Origin: JAZRWQ01 sp045541395
GTDB lineage: Bacteria > Bacillota > Clostridia > Oscillospirales > UMGS1783
Assembly: GCA_045541395.1 (NCBI GenBank)
Contig: JAZQIZ010000008.1
Coordinates: 62,001-126,000, forward strand
Direction of reading: 5' to 3'
DNA length: 64,000 bases
Position 1 is the stretch's first letter, and the number at the start of each line of letters is the position of its first letter. Below are positions 23,891 to 31,910 of this stretch, one piece after another. The translations under genes were made by a program, and so were the position numbers. The notes beneath the pieces were generated by a model that worked only from the letters and a program-made list of their open reading frames with translations, had not been told where the DNA came from and did not search any database.

Positions 23891-24661
23891 ATGGTTGTAC
23901 TTATAACAGGCGGTTCTTCGGGGATCGGTCTTGCTTTGTGTGAGAAATTCGCGAAAGAAGGCCATAATGTGTTTGAGCTGTCTCGCAAGGATGTGACCCA
24001 TAATGCAAATATTACTCATATAACAGGCTCTGTAACAGATATAGAAAGTATCAGAAAAGCTCTTGAGATCACAGGCAGTGTGGATATGCTTATTAATAAT
24101 GCAGGCTTTGGAATTTCGGGAGCTTGTGAATTTATAAATAACGGAACTGAGCTTTTTCAAACCAACTTCCACGGTATGGATAACGCCTGCAAGGCGGTAA
24201 TACCCCTTATGCGTAAAAACGGAGGCAAAATAATCAATATAAGCTCGGTAGCCGCTGTGGCGCCCATTCCCTTTCAGGCCCATTACAGTGCCTCCAAAGC
24301 CGCAATAAATGCTTACAGTCAGGCTCTTGCCATTGAACTTAAGCCATTTAATATTCAGGTAAGCGCCATAATGCCCGGAGATATCAAAACAGGCTTTACC
24401 AAGGCAAGAATAAAAGAAAACCAAGGTAATAAAGAATATTTGGGCAGAATAGAAAAATCGGTTTTAAAAATGGAAAAGGATGAGCAAGAGGGAATGTCTC
24501 CCCAAAAGGCGGCCGATATAATTTACCGTATAGCGCTCAAAAAAAAGCTCAAGCCCCTTTATTCGGTTGGCCTTACTTACAGCTTCTTATCGGTTCTGGC
24601 AAGTATTTTGCCTTCATCTGTTCGTTTGTGGATAATTAATTTATTATACGGAGGGAAATAA
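23891..24661 (+). CDS. Short-chain dehydrogenase/reductase (SDR)
   Basis: NAD(P)-dependent oxidoreductase of the classical SDR family. Start is ATG at 23891; the GTG at 23882 belongs to the GAGGGTG site. Cofactor motif T-G-G-S-S-G-I-G at residues 6-13, N-N-A-G-F-G at about 75, catalytic S in I-N-I-S-S-V-A and Y-S-A-S-K. The C-terminus carries a hydrophobic stretch S-V-L-A-S-I-L-P-S-S-V-R, suggesting membrane association or a lipid substrate. The following two genes are a serine hydrolase and a PAP2 phosphatase, so a lipid-related substrate is possible but unproven. Confidence 0.9.
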   Translation: MVVLITGGSSGIGLALCEKFAKEGHNVFELSRKDVTHNANITHITGSVTDIESIRKALEITGSVDMLINNAGFGISGACEFINNGTELFQTNFHGMDNACKAVIPLMRKNGGKIINISSVAAVAPIPFQAHYSASKAAINAYSQALAIELKPFNIQVSAIMPGDIKTGFTKARIKENQGNKEYLGRIEKSVLKMEKDEQEGMSPQKAADIIYRIALKKKLKPLYSVGLTYSFLSVLASILPSSVRLWIINLLYGGK

Positions 24662-24662
24662 T

Positions 24663-25853
24663 ATGAACTTTAACGGCTTTACAGACAGTCTGGGCATTCA
24701 CGTTAAAAGCGCTTTAAGACGTATTGTTGAAAATAAGGTCGCCCCCGGCTGCGGCATAATGATAGGCAAGGGCGGAAAGCTTTGTTATGAAGGCTATGAG
24801 GGCTTTGCCGATAAGGAAAGGCAAATACCTGTAGATAAAAACACCTTGTATAAAATGTATTCCGCTACTAAGCTTGTAACGGTGGTTGCTGCCTTACTGC
24901 TTTGGGAGAAAAGCGCCTTTTCAATGCTGGATCCTCTTTCAAAATTCATTCCCGAATATTCCAATATGCTTATTCAGGATGAAAACGGCATAAGACAGGC
25001 TCAGAATCCAATTCTTATTAAACACCTTTTTACTATGACTGCAGGCCTTAGCTATGATGACGAATACGGTAATTATAAGGCTCTGGCGGAAAAATGGCTC
25101 AATGCCAAGGCCAGAGGCGAAAAATGGGACACCGTAAGAGTTGCAAGGGAAATTGCAAGAATGCCCCTTGCCTTTGAACCCGGAACTCATTACCGTTATA
25201 GCTTCTGTATTGACGTATTAGGTGCCCTTATTGAAATATGGAGCGGCAAAACCTTTGCCCGGTATTGCAAGGAGAATATCTTTACCCCGCTGGGAATGAA
25301 TAATACCTCCTTTGATCTGCAGGATCTTGACCGCCAGAGATTAGCCGTTGCCTATACCCCCGCAAGCGGAGGCCTTAAGGTTGCTTCGGGTATAAATAAT
25401 ATCCCAATAGACGCAAGTCTTGATTTTGAAGAGGTCTCTTTCTTCTCGGGCGGCGCAGGCCTTATTTCCACTTTGGAGGATTTCTTTAAGTTTGCAAGAA
25501 TGCTTTCCTTAGGCGGCAGCTACGGCAATATAAGAATTTTAGGCAGAAAGACCGTAGAGTATATGCATACTCCTCAGCTGAATGAAACCCAGCTGGCAGA
25601 TTTCCGTAACGGTGAACATTGTTGCTTCGGTAATTCGTATTCCTACGGCTTAGGCGTAAGAGTTCTTGTGAATAACCATACCGCCGCAAACCCCTCCGTA
25701 GGGGAATGGGGTTGGTCCGGTGCGTTGGGTGTCTGGGTGCAGATAGACCCTAAGGAGGATCTGTTTTACGTTTACGTTCAGCAGCGAACTCCTGCCGATC
25801 ACGATTTGTATATTCCCTTCCTGGATGCGGCTATTTATTCTTCTTTGGAGTGA
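24663..25853 (+). CDS. Serine hydrolase of the beta-lactamase / esterase (class C) family
   Basis: 396 residues with the penicillin-binding fold. The catalytic S-x-x-K is S-A-T-K in M-Y-S-A-T-K-L-V (around residue 70), the second motif is Y-R-Y-S-F where Y-x-N is usual, and W-G-W-S-G-A-L-G replaces the third K-T-G/H-x-G motif, as in EstB-like esterases and D-amino-acid peptidases. No signal peptide is evident, so a cytoplasmic ester or amide hydrolase is more likely than resistance to beta-lactams. It begins one base after the SDR stop with GGAGG inside the upstream gene, so the two are co-translated. Confidence 0.85.
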   Translation: MNFNGFTDSLGIHVKSALRRIVENKVAPGCGIMIGKGGKLCYEGYEGFADKERQIPVDKNTLYKMYSATKLVTVVAALLLWEKSAFSMLDPLSKFIPEYSNMLIQDENGIRQAQNPILIKHLFTMTAGLSYDDEYGNYKALAEKWLNAKARGEKWDTVRVAREIARMPLAFEPGTHYRYSFCIDVLGALIEIWSGKTFARYCKENIFTPLGMNNTSFDLQDLDRQRLAVAYTPASGGLKVASGINNIPIDASLDFEEVSFFSGGAGLISTLEDFFKFARMLSLGGSYGNIRILGRKTVEYMHTPQLNETQLADFRNGEHCCFGNSYSYGLGVRVLVNNHTAANPSVGEWGWSGALGVWVQIDPKEDLFYVYVQQRTPADHDLYIPFLDAAIYSSLE

Positions 25854-25858
25854 TTTTA

Positions 25859-26743
25859 ATGGAATTTTTGCATTTACTTGAAAGTATAAGAACCCCCTTT
25901 TTTAACAGTATCGTTTCGGTTATAACCCTCTTAGGCGAGGAAACCGTTATGATAGCCGTGCTTTGCCTTATTTATTGGTGTATAGATAAAAAGACCGCTA
26001 TGAAGACTGCCCTTACCTATTTCTTTTCGGGGCTTCTGGTTCACGGCCTTAAAATAACCTTCCGTATAGAACGGCCCTGGGTACGGGATAATACCCTGAC
26101 CCCCGTCGGTCAGGCAATAGAAGGCACAGGCGGAAGCTATTCCTTCCCAAGCGGCCATACCCAAAGCGTCACCGCCCTGTTTTCACCCCTTGCTTTTTCT
26201 TATAAAAAGTTTTGGTTTAAAATTATTTGTTTCATTCTTATAGTGCTTGTGGGCTTTTCAAGGCTGTATCTTGGAGTACATACTCCCGAGGACGTGCTTG
26301 TAGCCTTTGGTATCACCTTATTAATAAGTATTTTAATAAGCATTTTCTATGAAAAACTGGAAAAACATTATTTAGCCACGGGGCTTGGCCTTTGCTTTTT
26401 TGGCATAGCCCTTGGCATATATGTTATTGTACTTTTTAATAATGGCATAATAAACGAAGATGTTACCGAAAGCATCTGCAAGGCAATAGGCGCAGGCTTA
26501 GGCTTCGCAATAGGCTGGATAATAGAGCATAAATATATTAATTTTGATCCTGAATGTAATAAGAAATGGGTCCAGGCAATAAAGTATGTTGTAGGTATAG
26601 GGCTTACTGTTGGTATAAAATCCGGCCTTAAGCCGATTATAGGCTCTTCTCTTGTGGCAGACACGGTTCGCTATATGTTTGTCGTTTTATTTGCCATTGC
26701 CATTTACCCCCTAATATTCAGCAAAATAAAGCTTAAAAAATAA
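25859..26743 (+). CDS. PAP2-family membrane phosphatase
   Basis: Start at ATG 25859 behind GGAGTG. 294 residues, mostly membrane-spanning, with the acid phosphatase motifs in order: K-I-T-F-R-I-E-R-P-W, P-S-G-H-T-Q-S and S-R-L-Y-L-G-V-H-T-P-E-D. This family dephosphorylates lipid phosphates such as undecaprenyl pyrophosphate or phosphatidic acid. The three C-terminal helices extend it beyond the 200-220 residues of typical BcrC-like proteins. Last gene of the three-gene operon; no clear terminator follows. Confidence 0.88.
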   Translation: MEFLHLLESIRTPFFNSIVSVITLLGEETVMIAVLCLIYWCIDKKTAMKTALTYFFSGLLVHGLKITFRIERPWVRDNTLTPVGQAIEGTGGSYSFPSGHTQSVTALFSPLAFSYKKFWFKIICFILIVLVGFSRLYLGVHTPEDVLVAFGITLLISILISIFYEKLEKHYLATGLGLCFFGIALGIYVIVLFNNGIINEDVTESICKAIGAGLGFAIGWIIEHKYINFDPECNKKWVQAIKYVVGIGLTVGIKSGLKPIIGSSLVADTVRYMFVVLFAIAIYPLIFSKIKLKK

Positions 26744-26751
26744 ACTTCTTA

Positions 26752-26780
26752 TTGACAACCCCCTGCTGTTGCAATATAAT
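26752..26780 (+). promoter_or_regulatory. Promoter for the AgcS symporter
   Basis: TTGACA, 17-bp spacer, TATAAT: consensus in both boxes. Confidence 0.88.
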
Positions 26781-26826
26781 AACACTATTAATGCGGCAAT
26801 TTAAACTGCTAAAGTGAGGAAAAATT

Positions 26827-28248
26827 ATGAACGAAATTTTTGAAGCGATCGGCAACGTAAACAGTGCCGTGAACAACGTTGTATGGGGTGTTCCCATGCT
26901 CATTCTGCTGGTTGGCGCAGGTATCTGGCTTACCATTCGCACCGGCGCATTTCAGTTTAGAAAATTCGGCTATGCAATGAAGAATACCATAGGCAAAATA
27001 TTTAAAAAATCCAATGCAGGTAAAGGTGAAGTAACTCCGTTTCAGGCTGTTTCCACCGCCCTTGCAGCTACCGTAGGTACAGGTAATATTGCAGGTATTA
27101 CCTTCGCTATAACCTTAGGCGGTGCCGGCTCGATTTTCTGGCTGTGGATAACCGCCCTTATAGGTATGTGTACAAAGTATGCCGAAGTTGTTCTTTCTGT
27201 TAAATACCGCGAAAGAAACAAAAAGGGTGACTGGGTAGGCGGCCCTATGTATTACATAACCAACGGCTTGGGCCGTAACTGGAAATGGCTTTCGGTTATT
27301 TTCTGCATTTTTGGCGCCTTGGCCGCTTTTGGCATAGGAAATGCGGTTCAGGTAGGCAATATAACCGATTCTATTAATACCGCAATTCAAACCTTCGCTC
27401 CCAATATGTCCGAAAATGTTCAGACAATTAATATTATTATCGGCGTTGTTGTAGCCGTAATTGTTGCTCTGGTTCTTATTGGCGGCATTAAGAGGCTCGG
27501 CTCTGTAACCGAAAAGCTGGTGCCTTTTATGAGCGCAGTTTATATTATTGCCTGCCTTATTATTATATTTACAAACATCGGCAGTATCGGAACCGTATTC
27601 GGAATGATCTTCAAAGGTGCATTTAACCCCGGCGCAGTAGTTGGCGGTGTTGGCGGCTTTACCCTTATGCAGTGCATAACCTGGGGTGTTAAACGCGGCG
27701 TTTTCTCCAACGAAGCGGGCTTAGGCTCTGCGCCTATGGCTCATGCAGCAACCAGCGAGACCAACCCTGTAAAGCAGGGCCTTTACGGTATTTTTGAAGT
27801 GTTTATGGATACTATCGTTATCTGTACCCTTACAGGCCTCTCTCTCCTTATGAGCGGAATAGATCTTAACTATGGCGTTAAAGGTACAACCGCCCTTAAC
27901 GCGCAGGCATTCGGCACAGTATTCGGCGATAAAATGGGCGCAATTATTATTGCTGTCGGTATAACCCTCTTTGCTCTTTCAACCATCCTCAGCTGGGGTC
28001 TTTACGGCTCCCGCTGCTGTGAATATATGTTCGGTGAAAAGAGCATAAGAGTGTATCAGGTTATTTTCGTGCTTATAACCGTTGTTGGCGCAACAATGGA
28101 ATTAGGCCTTGCCTGGGATATTGCCGATACCCTCAACGGCCTTATGGCTCTGCCAAACCTTGTGGCTCTTATAGGCCTTTCAGGTATCGTGGCAAAGCTA
28201 ACAAAAGAGCATCTTGCTTCAAAGAAAAATTCTCCCTTGGAAAAATAA
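26827..28248 (+). CDS. Alanine/glycine:cation symporter (AgcS family)
   Basis: Sodium- or proton-coupled amino acid importer of the cytoplasmic membrane. 473 residues with ten or eleven hydrophobic helices. Family signatures are A-T-V-G-T-G-N-I-A-G-I (about 80-90), G-G-P-M-Y-Y-I and N-E-A-G-L-G-S-A-P-M-A-H-A-A. It stands alone with a consensus promoter and its own terminator. Alanine or glycine as substrate follows from the family, not from residues I can check. Confidence 0.93.
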   Translation: MNEIFEAIGNVNSAVNNVVWGVPMLILLVGAGIWLTIRTGAFQFRKFGYAMKNTIGKIFKKSNAGKGEVTPFQAVSTALAATVGTGNIAGITFAITLGGAGSIFWLWITALIGMCTKYAEVVLSVKYRERNKKGDWVGGPMYYITNGLGRNWKWLSVIFCIFGALAAFGIGNAVQVGNITDSINTAIQTFAPNMSENVQTINIIIGVVVAVIVALVLIGGIKRLGSVTEKLVPFMSAVYIIACLIIIFTNIGSIGTVFGMIFKGAFNPGAVVGGVGGFTLMQCITWGVKRGVFSNEAGLGSAPMAHAATSETNPVKQGLYGIFEVFMDTIVICTLTGLSLLMSGIDLNYGVKGTTALNAQAFGTVFGDKMGAIIIAVGITLFALSTILSWGLYGSRCCEYMFGEKSIRVYQVIFVLITVVGATMELGLAWDIADTLNGLMALPNLVALIGLSGIVAKLTKEHLASKKNSPLEK

Positions 28249-28250
28249 TA

Positions 28251-28280
28251 AAAAGCCTCTGCTTAAGCAGAGGCTTTTCT
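28251..28280. terminator. Bidirectional terminator after the AgcS gene
   Basis: Stem AAAAGCCTCTGC / GCAGAGGCTTTT with a TTAA loop, between the convergent symporter and AraC genes. Confidence 0.9.
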
Positions 28281-29101
28281 TATTTGGAAGGTGAAACTCC
28301 GAATTTGTTTTTATAGGCGCGGCTGAAGGTATAAATTGAAGAATACTCTAAAGCAGTGGCGGTTTGGGTCACTGTCATATCCTTTAAAAGCTCCTTTGCC
28401 TTTTCAAGGCGCTTTTCATTATAATAATTCATAATCGAATATCCGTAACGGGCCTTAAATTCCTTTTCAAGATAAAACCGGCTGTAATGAAACTGGCCCT
28501 CAAGTATTTCCAGATTAAGCTTTCTGTTGCAATTGGAATCAATAAAGCCTTTAAGCTCTACCGCCGTAAGGGAATTTTCCTTATTTTCATCAAACCGATT
28601 TTTAAAATTATCCTCAATAACCGTTTGTATAAGATTTACGGCCAGCGCCTTGGTATACAGAGTGTTTTCTCCGTAGGTATCAATAAGCTCAAACATAGTC
28701 TTAATAAATTGGTCCTTGTTGCGTATCTCCAGAAGCGGCGTTTGCCGCTGCCCAAAAATATCCGTTCTCAGCATTCTTTTATCCTTATCGGTAAAGAAGG
28801 GAAGATCCTTATAGCAAATATAAACGTCTTTGCTGAAACGGTCAAATTCCATATCAAAATGAATATGGGGTTGGCTGATGCTCCTGCCCTTTTCAAGAAC
28901 AAAGCTGTGGGGTACACCGGGGCTTAACAGCAAAACTGCCCCCTTTTCAAAATAAAAGTCCCTGCTGTTGTAAATAAGATGCAAGGTGCCCTCTTCAATA
29001 TAAATAAGCTCGTAATCTAAAATCACTCTGCGCTCGATGGCCGTTTCCAGTACCGAATACATTGCTCTGCGCACGTAAGGGTTGATCAAATTAATATCCA
29101 T
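28280..29101 (-). CDS. AraC-family transcriptional regulator
   Basis: N-terminal cupin-type sensor (about residues 20-160, with G-T-L-H-L-I-Y-N and L-S-P-G-V-P-H-S-F) and C-terminal double helix-turn-helix ending F-S-R-A-Y-K-N-K-F-G-V-S-P. Start taken at ATG 29101; a frame extension to a TTG at 29128 overlaps the likely AGGAG site. It is divergent from the GH172/SIS operon, whose promoter region holds a dyad, so it probably controls those genes in response to a sugar. Confidence 0.9.
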   Translation of the reverse strand: MDINLINPYVRRAMYSVLETAIERRVILDYELIYIEEGTLHLIYNSRDFYFEKGAVLLLSPGVPHSFVLEKGRSISQPHIHFDMEFDRFSKDVYICYKDLPFFTDKDKRMLRTDIFGQRQTPLLEIRNKDQFIKTMFELIDTYGENTLYTKALAVNLIQTVIEDNFKNRFDENKENSLTAVELKGFIDSNCNRKLNLEILEGQFHYSRFYLEKEFKARYGYSIMNYYNEKRLEKAKELLKDMTVTQTATALEYSSIYTFSRAYKNKFGVSPSK

Positions 29102-29145
29102 AGCAAGAAATGTTAAACTCCTGAACAAGATTTGCTATTTAATTA

Positions 29146-29161
29146 TAGCATATTTGTGCTA
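29146..29161. promoter_or_regulatory. Dyad between the araC-type gene and the GH172 operon
   Basis: TAGCA-N6-TGCTA, immediately beside the leftward TATAAT (29142-29147 on the complement). A candidate operator for the divergent AraC regulator. Confidence 0.4.
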
Positions 29162-29195
29162 AAATGAAAACATAAATATTAAGGAGGATTACAAA

Positions 29196-30278
29196 ATGTT
29201 AAATGATTTTTATATTCCAAAGGACATTGAAAATATATCCCTTTGCGCCGAGAACCCTAAGGGTGAAAAGGGTAAGGGCGGTATGGCAACCGAAGGTACA
29301 GGCGCTAATGCTGCAAGAGAATTAGGTCAGGGTTGGAAGGTAAGTCCCTGTATCGATATTGCTCCTGAAAGCACCGCCGTTATTGCAGACGTTAATTTTA
29401 TGGGCGCCATAAAGCATATCTGGTGCACAATTATGACAAAGTATGACCGTAACCTTATTTTAAGAATATATTGGGACGGTAGCGATATCCCTTCTGTTGA
29501 GGTTCCTTTAACCGACTTTTTTGCTTATGCTCAGAATAAAAAGTTTACTCAGATCTCCTCTCTGCCCGTATGCGTAAATCCCGGCAGCGCCTTTAACTGC
29601 TATTGGGAAATGCCCTTCAGAAAAGGCTTTAAGATGACGGTAGAAAACCTTTCTCCCGAAAAAACAACCTTCTTTTATCAGATAGACTGCGAAAAGAAGT
29701 TCATTCCCGAAAACGCAATGTACTTCCACGCTCAGTTCAGAAGAACAAATCCTCTTCCTTATATGGAGGATTATACGATCCTTGATAATATCGAAGGTAA
29801 CGGCGTTTACGTTGGCACCTATATGCTCTGGGGCGTTAAAAATAACGGCTGGTGGGGCGAAGGAGAAATTAAGTTCTTTATAGACGGCGATAAAAAATTC
29901 CCCACTATCTGCGGCACCGGTACGGAAGACTATTTCTGCGGCGCTTACTGCTTTGATGATAACTGCTCTGTAAACTGCGTAAATGACGATAACGGCCGCT
30001 ATATTGAGTATACTACTCCCTATACAGGTATGTATATGAACAAGGTAGATACCTGCTATAATTCTCAGCGCCGCTTTAACCTTTACCGTTGGCATATTAC
30101 CGATCCTATTTACTTTAAAAAGGATCTTAAGGTTACTATTCAGGCCCTCGGCTGGAGAAGTGACGGCCGCTATCTGCCCCTGCAGGACGATATTTCCTCT
30201 GTAGCATATTGGTATCAGGAGGGAATTTGCAAAAGCTTCCCTAAGCTTCCCGACAGAAATGGATTGGAGATAATATAA
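29196..30278 (+). CDS. DUF2961 / glycoside hydrolase family 172 enzyme
   Basis: 360 residues matching DUF2961, now GH172, whose characterised members act on alpha-D-fructofuranosides, difructose dianhydrides or alpha-D-arabinofuranosides. Visible features are an N-terminal T-E-G-T-G-A-N-A-A-R-E-L-G-Q-G-W-K-V-S-P, the I-K-H-I-W-C-T segment, W-E-M-P-F-R-K-G-F, the acidic G-E-G-E-I-K-F-F-I-D-G-D and G-T-G-T-E-D-Y-F-C-G-A-Y, which carry the glutamates and aspartate that usually form the active site. No signal peptide, so it acts on an imported, short substrate. Translationally coupled to the SIS gene (TAATG overlap). Confidence 0.88.
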   Translation: MLNDFYIPKDIENISLCAENPKGEKGKGGMATEGTGANAARELGQGWKVSPCIDIAPESTAVIADVNFMGAIKHIWCTIMTKYDRNLILRIYWDGSDIPSVEVPLTDFFAYAQNKKFTQISSLPVCVNPGSAFNCYWEMPFRKGFKMTVENLSPEKTTFFYQIDCEKKFIPENAMYFHAQFRRTNPLPYMEDYTILDNIEGNGVYVGTYMLWGVKNNGWWGEGEIKFFIDGDKKFPTICGTGTEDYFCGAYCFDDNCSVNCVNDDNGRYIEYTTPYTGMYMNKVDTCYNSQRRFNLYRWHITDPIYFKKDLKVTIQALGWRSDGRYLPLQDDISSVAYWYQEGICKSFPKLPDRNGLEII

Positions 30279-30874
30279 TGAACGCTTTTAATGCCTTTAA
30301 AGAAATAACCAAACAGGAAATGCTCAAGGCTATAGACGGCCTTTGCATTGAAAACTATACTGCCGCTGCCAATATGATATTAGAAAGCGAAAAGCAGGGC
30401 GGCAGACTGCATATTACAGGTATAGGCAAGCCCTCTTACGTTGCTCAGTACGGCGCTTCCCTTATTTCCTCTACAGGTACACCTACCTACTACCTTCACG
30501 GCACCGAGGCGGTACACGGCTCCTGCGGTCAGCTTAATGAAGGGGACGTTGTGATCTACATTTCCAACAGCGGCGAAACAAGTGAGCTTAAAGCTACTGC
30601 CATAGCTGCAAGGAATAACGGCGCAAAGCTTATTGCTGTTACTGGTAATGAACAGTCCTTCCTTGCAAAGTATGCGGATATTCATATTTTAGCTCACGTA
30701 GATAACGAAGGAGGCCCCTTAAACCGTGCTCCCCGCACTTCCATTTTAAGCGAAACTCTGGTTATTCAGGCCTTAAGCGTAATTTTACAGGCCACCAAAA
30801 ACCAAACTCCACAGGAGTACGTTAAGCGTCACCCCGGCGGTTCCTTAGGCGCCCTCAGAGAAAACGAAAAATAA
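30278..30874 (+). CDS. SIS-domain sugar-phosphate isomerase, KdsD/GutQ-like without CBS domains
   Basis: 198 residues, one SIS domain. G-I-G-K-P-S near residue 48, I-S-N-S-G-E-T-S-E near 90, and the C-terminal R-H-P-G-G-S-L-G match the arabinose-5-phosphate isomerase family (typically S-H-P-G-G-A-L-G) rather than GlmS or MurQ. The tandem CBS domains of KdsD are absent. A ketose/aldose-phosphate isomerase activity is likely; D-arabinose 5-phosphate/ribulose 5-phosphate is the family reaction but the real substrate is unproven. It overlaps the GH172 stop by one base. Confidence 0.82.
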   Translation: MNAFNAFKEITKQEMLKAIDGLCIENYTAAANMILESEKQGGRLHITGIGKPSYVAQYGASLISSTGTPTYYLHGTEAVHGSCGQLNEGDVVIYISNSGETSELKATAIAARNNGAKLIAVTGNEQSFLAKYADIHILAHVDNEGGPLNRAPRTSILSETLVIQALSVILQATKNQTPQEYVKRHPGGSLGALRENEK

Positions 30875-30888
30875 ACTTCAACTGCAAA

Positions 30889-30918
30889 ACAGCCCTGAAT
30901 TCTCAGGGCTGTTTTTTT
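30889..30918 (+). terminator. Terminator after the GH172/SIS operon
   Basis: Stem ACAGCCCTGA / TCAGGGCTGT with loop ATTC, then T7. Confidence 0.9.
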
Positions 30919-30945
30919 CATATCTTTTAATTCAATATAAGTGAG

Positions 30946-31716
30946 TTACTGCTTTTCGGGGTATATTACCTTAACGCCGGATTCTTCAAGGGAATTTAAC
31001 AGGGATTCTGCCGGTTTTTTCTCGGTAATAAAATAATCAAGATCATTAAACCGCGCAAAAAGGTTTATACATACACGGTCTGTTTTGGTGGAATCCATAA
31101 CCGCGCATACTGTTTTAGCTGAACGGATAGCATTTATTTTGGTGTTTGTTTCATAAGGAAGCGTTAAAGTAAGCCCCTCACCCTCGCGAATGCCGGTTGC
31201 GGAAACAAACATAATATTTGCTTCAATGTTTTTGAAAAATTTCTCTGCTTCAGGGCCAATAAGACAGTCCACGTCCCTGTGCAAAATGCCGCCGGGCATT
31301 ATAACGTTAATTTTAGTGTTCTGGGAAAGGTACATACAAATAGGCAGGGATGTGGTTATAACCGTAAGATTATTAAAGGAATCCAGCCTTTTTGCAATTT
31401 CGTAGGATGTGGTGCCGGAATCAAGAATAACAGAATCATTATCCTTTATCAGCTTAACCGCCTCTTCGGCAATAATTGCCTTTGCGTATTCGTTGTGAGT
31501 TGAACGGGAAGAGAAGGTTGGTAAAGGACTATCCGCTGTAACAGATACCTCCCCGCGGCTTCTTTTAACATGCCCCTGGCTTTCAAGATAGGTTAAATCT
31601 TTTCTTATGGTGGCAGGAGAAGCGTCAATCATCTCAAGAAGCTGGCTTACGCTTATTATCTTTTTTTCTTCTATTATCTGAAGTATTTTGTTTCGTCTGC
31701 TGGTTACATATAACAT
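30946..31716 (-). CDS. DeoR-family transcriptional repressor
   Basis: 256 residues. N-terminal winged helix-turn-helix R-N-K-I-L-Q-I-I-E-E-K-K-I-I-S-V-S-Q-L, then the DeoR sensor domain with D-S-V-I-L-D-S-G-T-T-S-Y-E-I-A and L-T-V-I-T-T-S. Members bind phosphorylated sugars as inducers. It is divergent from the aldolase operon, and both promoters hold the same ATGATA-type motif, so it probably represses that operon and itself. The start follows GAGG. Confidence 0.92.
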   Translation of the reverse strand: MLYVTSRRNKILQIIEEKKIISVSQLLEMIDASPATIRKDLTYLESQGHVKRSRGEVSVTADSPLPTFSSRSTHNEYAKAIIAEEAVKLIKDNDSVILDSGTTSYEIAKRLDSFNNLTVITTSLPICMYLSQNTKINVIMPGGILHRDVDCLIGPEAEKFFKNIEANIMFVSATGIREGEGLTLTLPYETNTKINAIRSAKTVCAVMDSTKTDRVCINLFARFNDLDYFITEKKPAESLLNSLEESGVKVIYPEKQ

Positions 31717-31746
31717 AAAAGAGCCTCTTTTGTATACTTTTAATTA

Positions 31747-31775
31747 ATTATAACACATTATGATAGTTTATACAA
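31747..31775 (-). promoter_or_regulatory. deoR-type gene promoter
   Basis: Leftward TTGTAT, 17-bp spacer, TATAAT. The operator-like motif 31760-31771 lies in the spacer and touches the -35. Confidence 0.75.
31760..31771. promoter_or_regulatory. DeoR operator candidate 1
   Basis: ATGATAGTTTAT, differing at two of twelve positions from ATGATAAGTTAT at 31844-31855. Confidence 0.5.
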
Positions 31776-31834
31776 CATATTTAGAATCCAATTATGGCAA
31801 TAACGGCGCATTTTTGTGCCTGGTTAAATAATAC

Positions 31835-31863
31835 TTGACTATAATGATAAGTTATGATAATAT
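31835..31863 (+). promoter_or_regulatory. Promoter of the aldolase / DhaKL operon
   Basis: TTGACT, 17-bp spacer, TAATAT. The spacer and -10 are covered by overlapping ATGATA repeats. Confidence 0.65.
31844..31861. promoter_or_regulatory. DeoR operator candidate 2, tandem repeat
   Basis: ATGATAAGTTATGATAAT: two ATGATAA copies offset by 10 bp, between the -35 and -10 of the operon promoter. Confidence 0.55.
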
Positions 31864-31910
31864 TACAACAATAAATAATACTTTATGCTTATTATTAACA
31901 GGAAGGTGAA

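Noticed and set aside
24663..25853. Beta-lactam resistance enzyme
   Set aside because: Although in the class C fold, it lacks a signal peptide, the Y-x-N motif and the K-T-G motif, so an esterase or peptidase role is more likely.
26744..26826. Glycine riboswitch upstream of the AgcS symporter gene
   Set aside because: The leader is under 45 nt after the promoter and has none of the expected paired helices.
29508..30095. 195-codon frame opposite the GH172 gene
   Set aside because: Shadow frame, no start signals, no recognisable motif.
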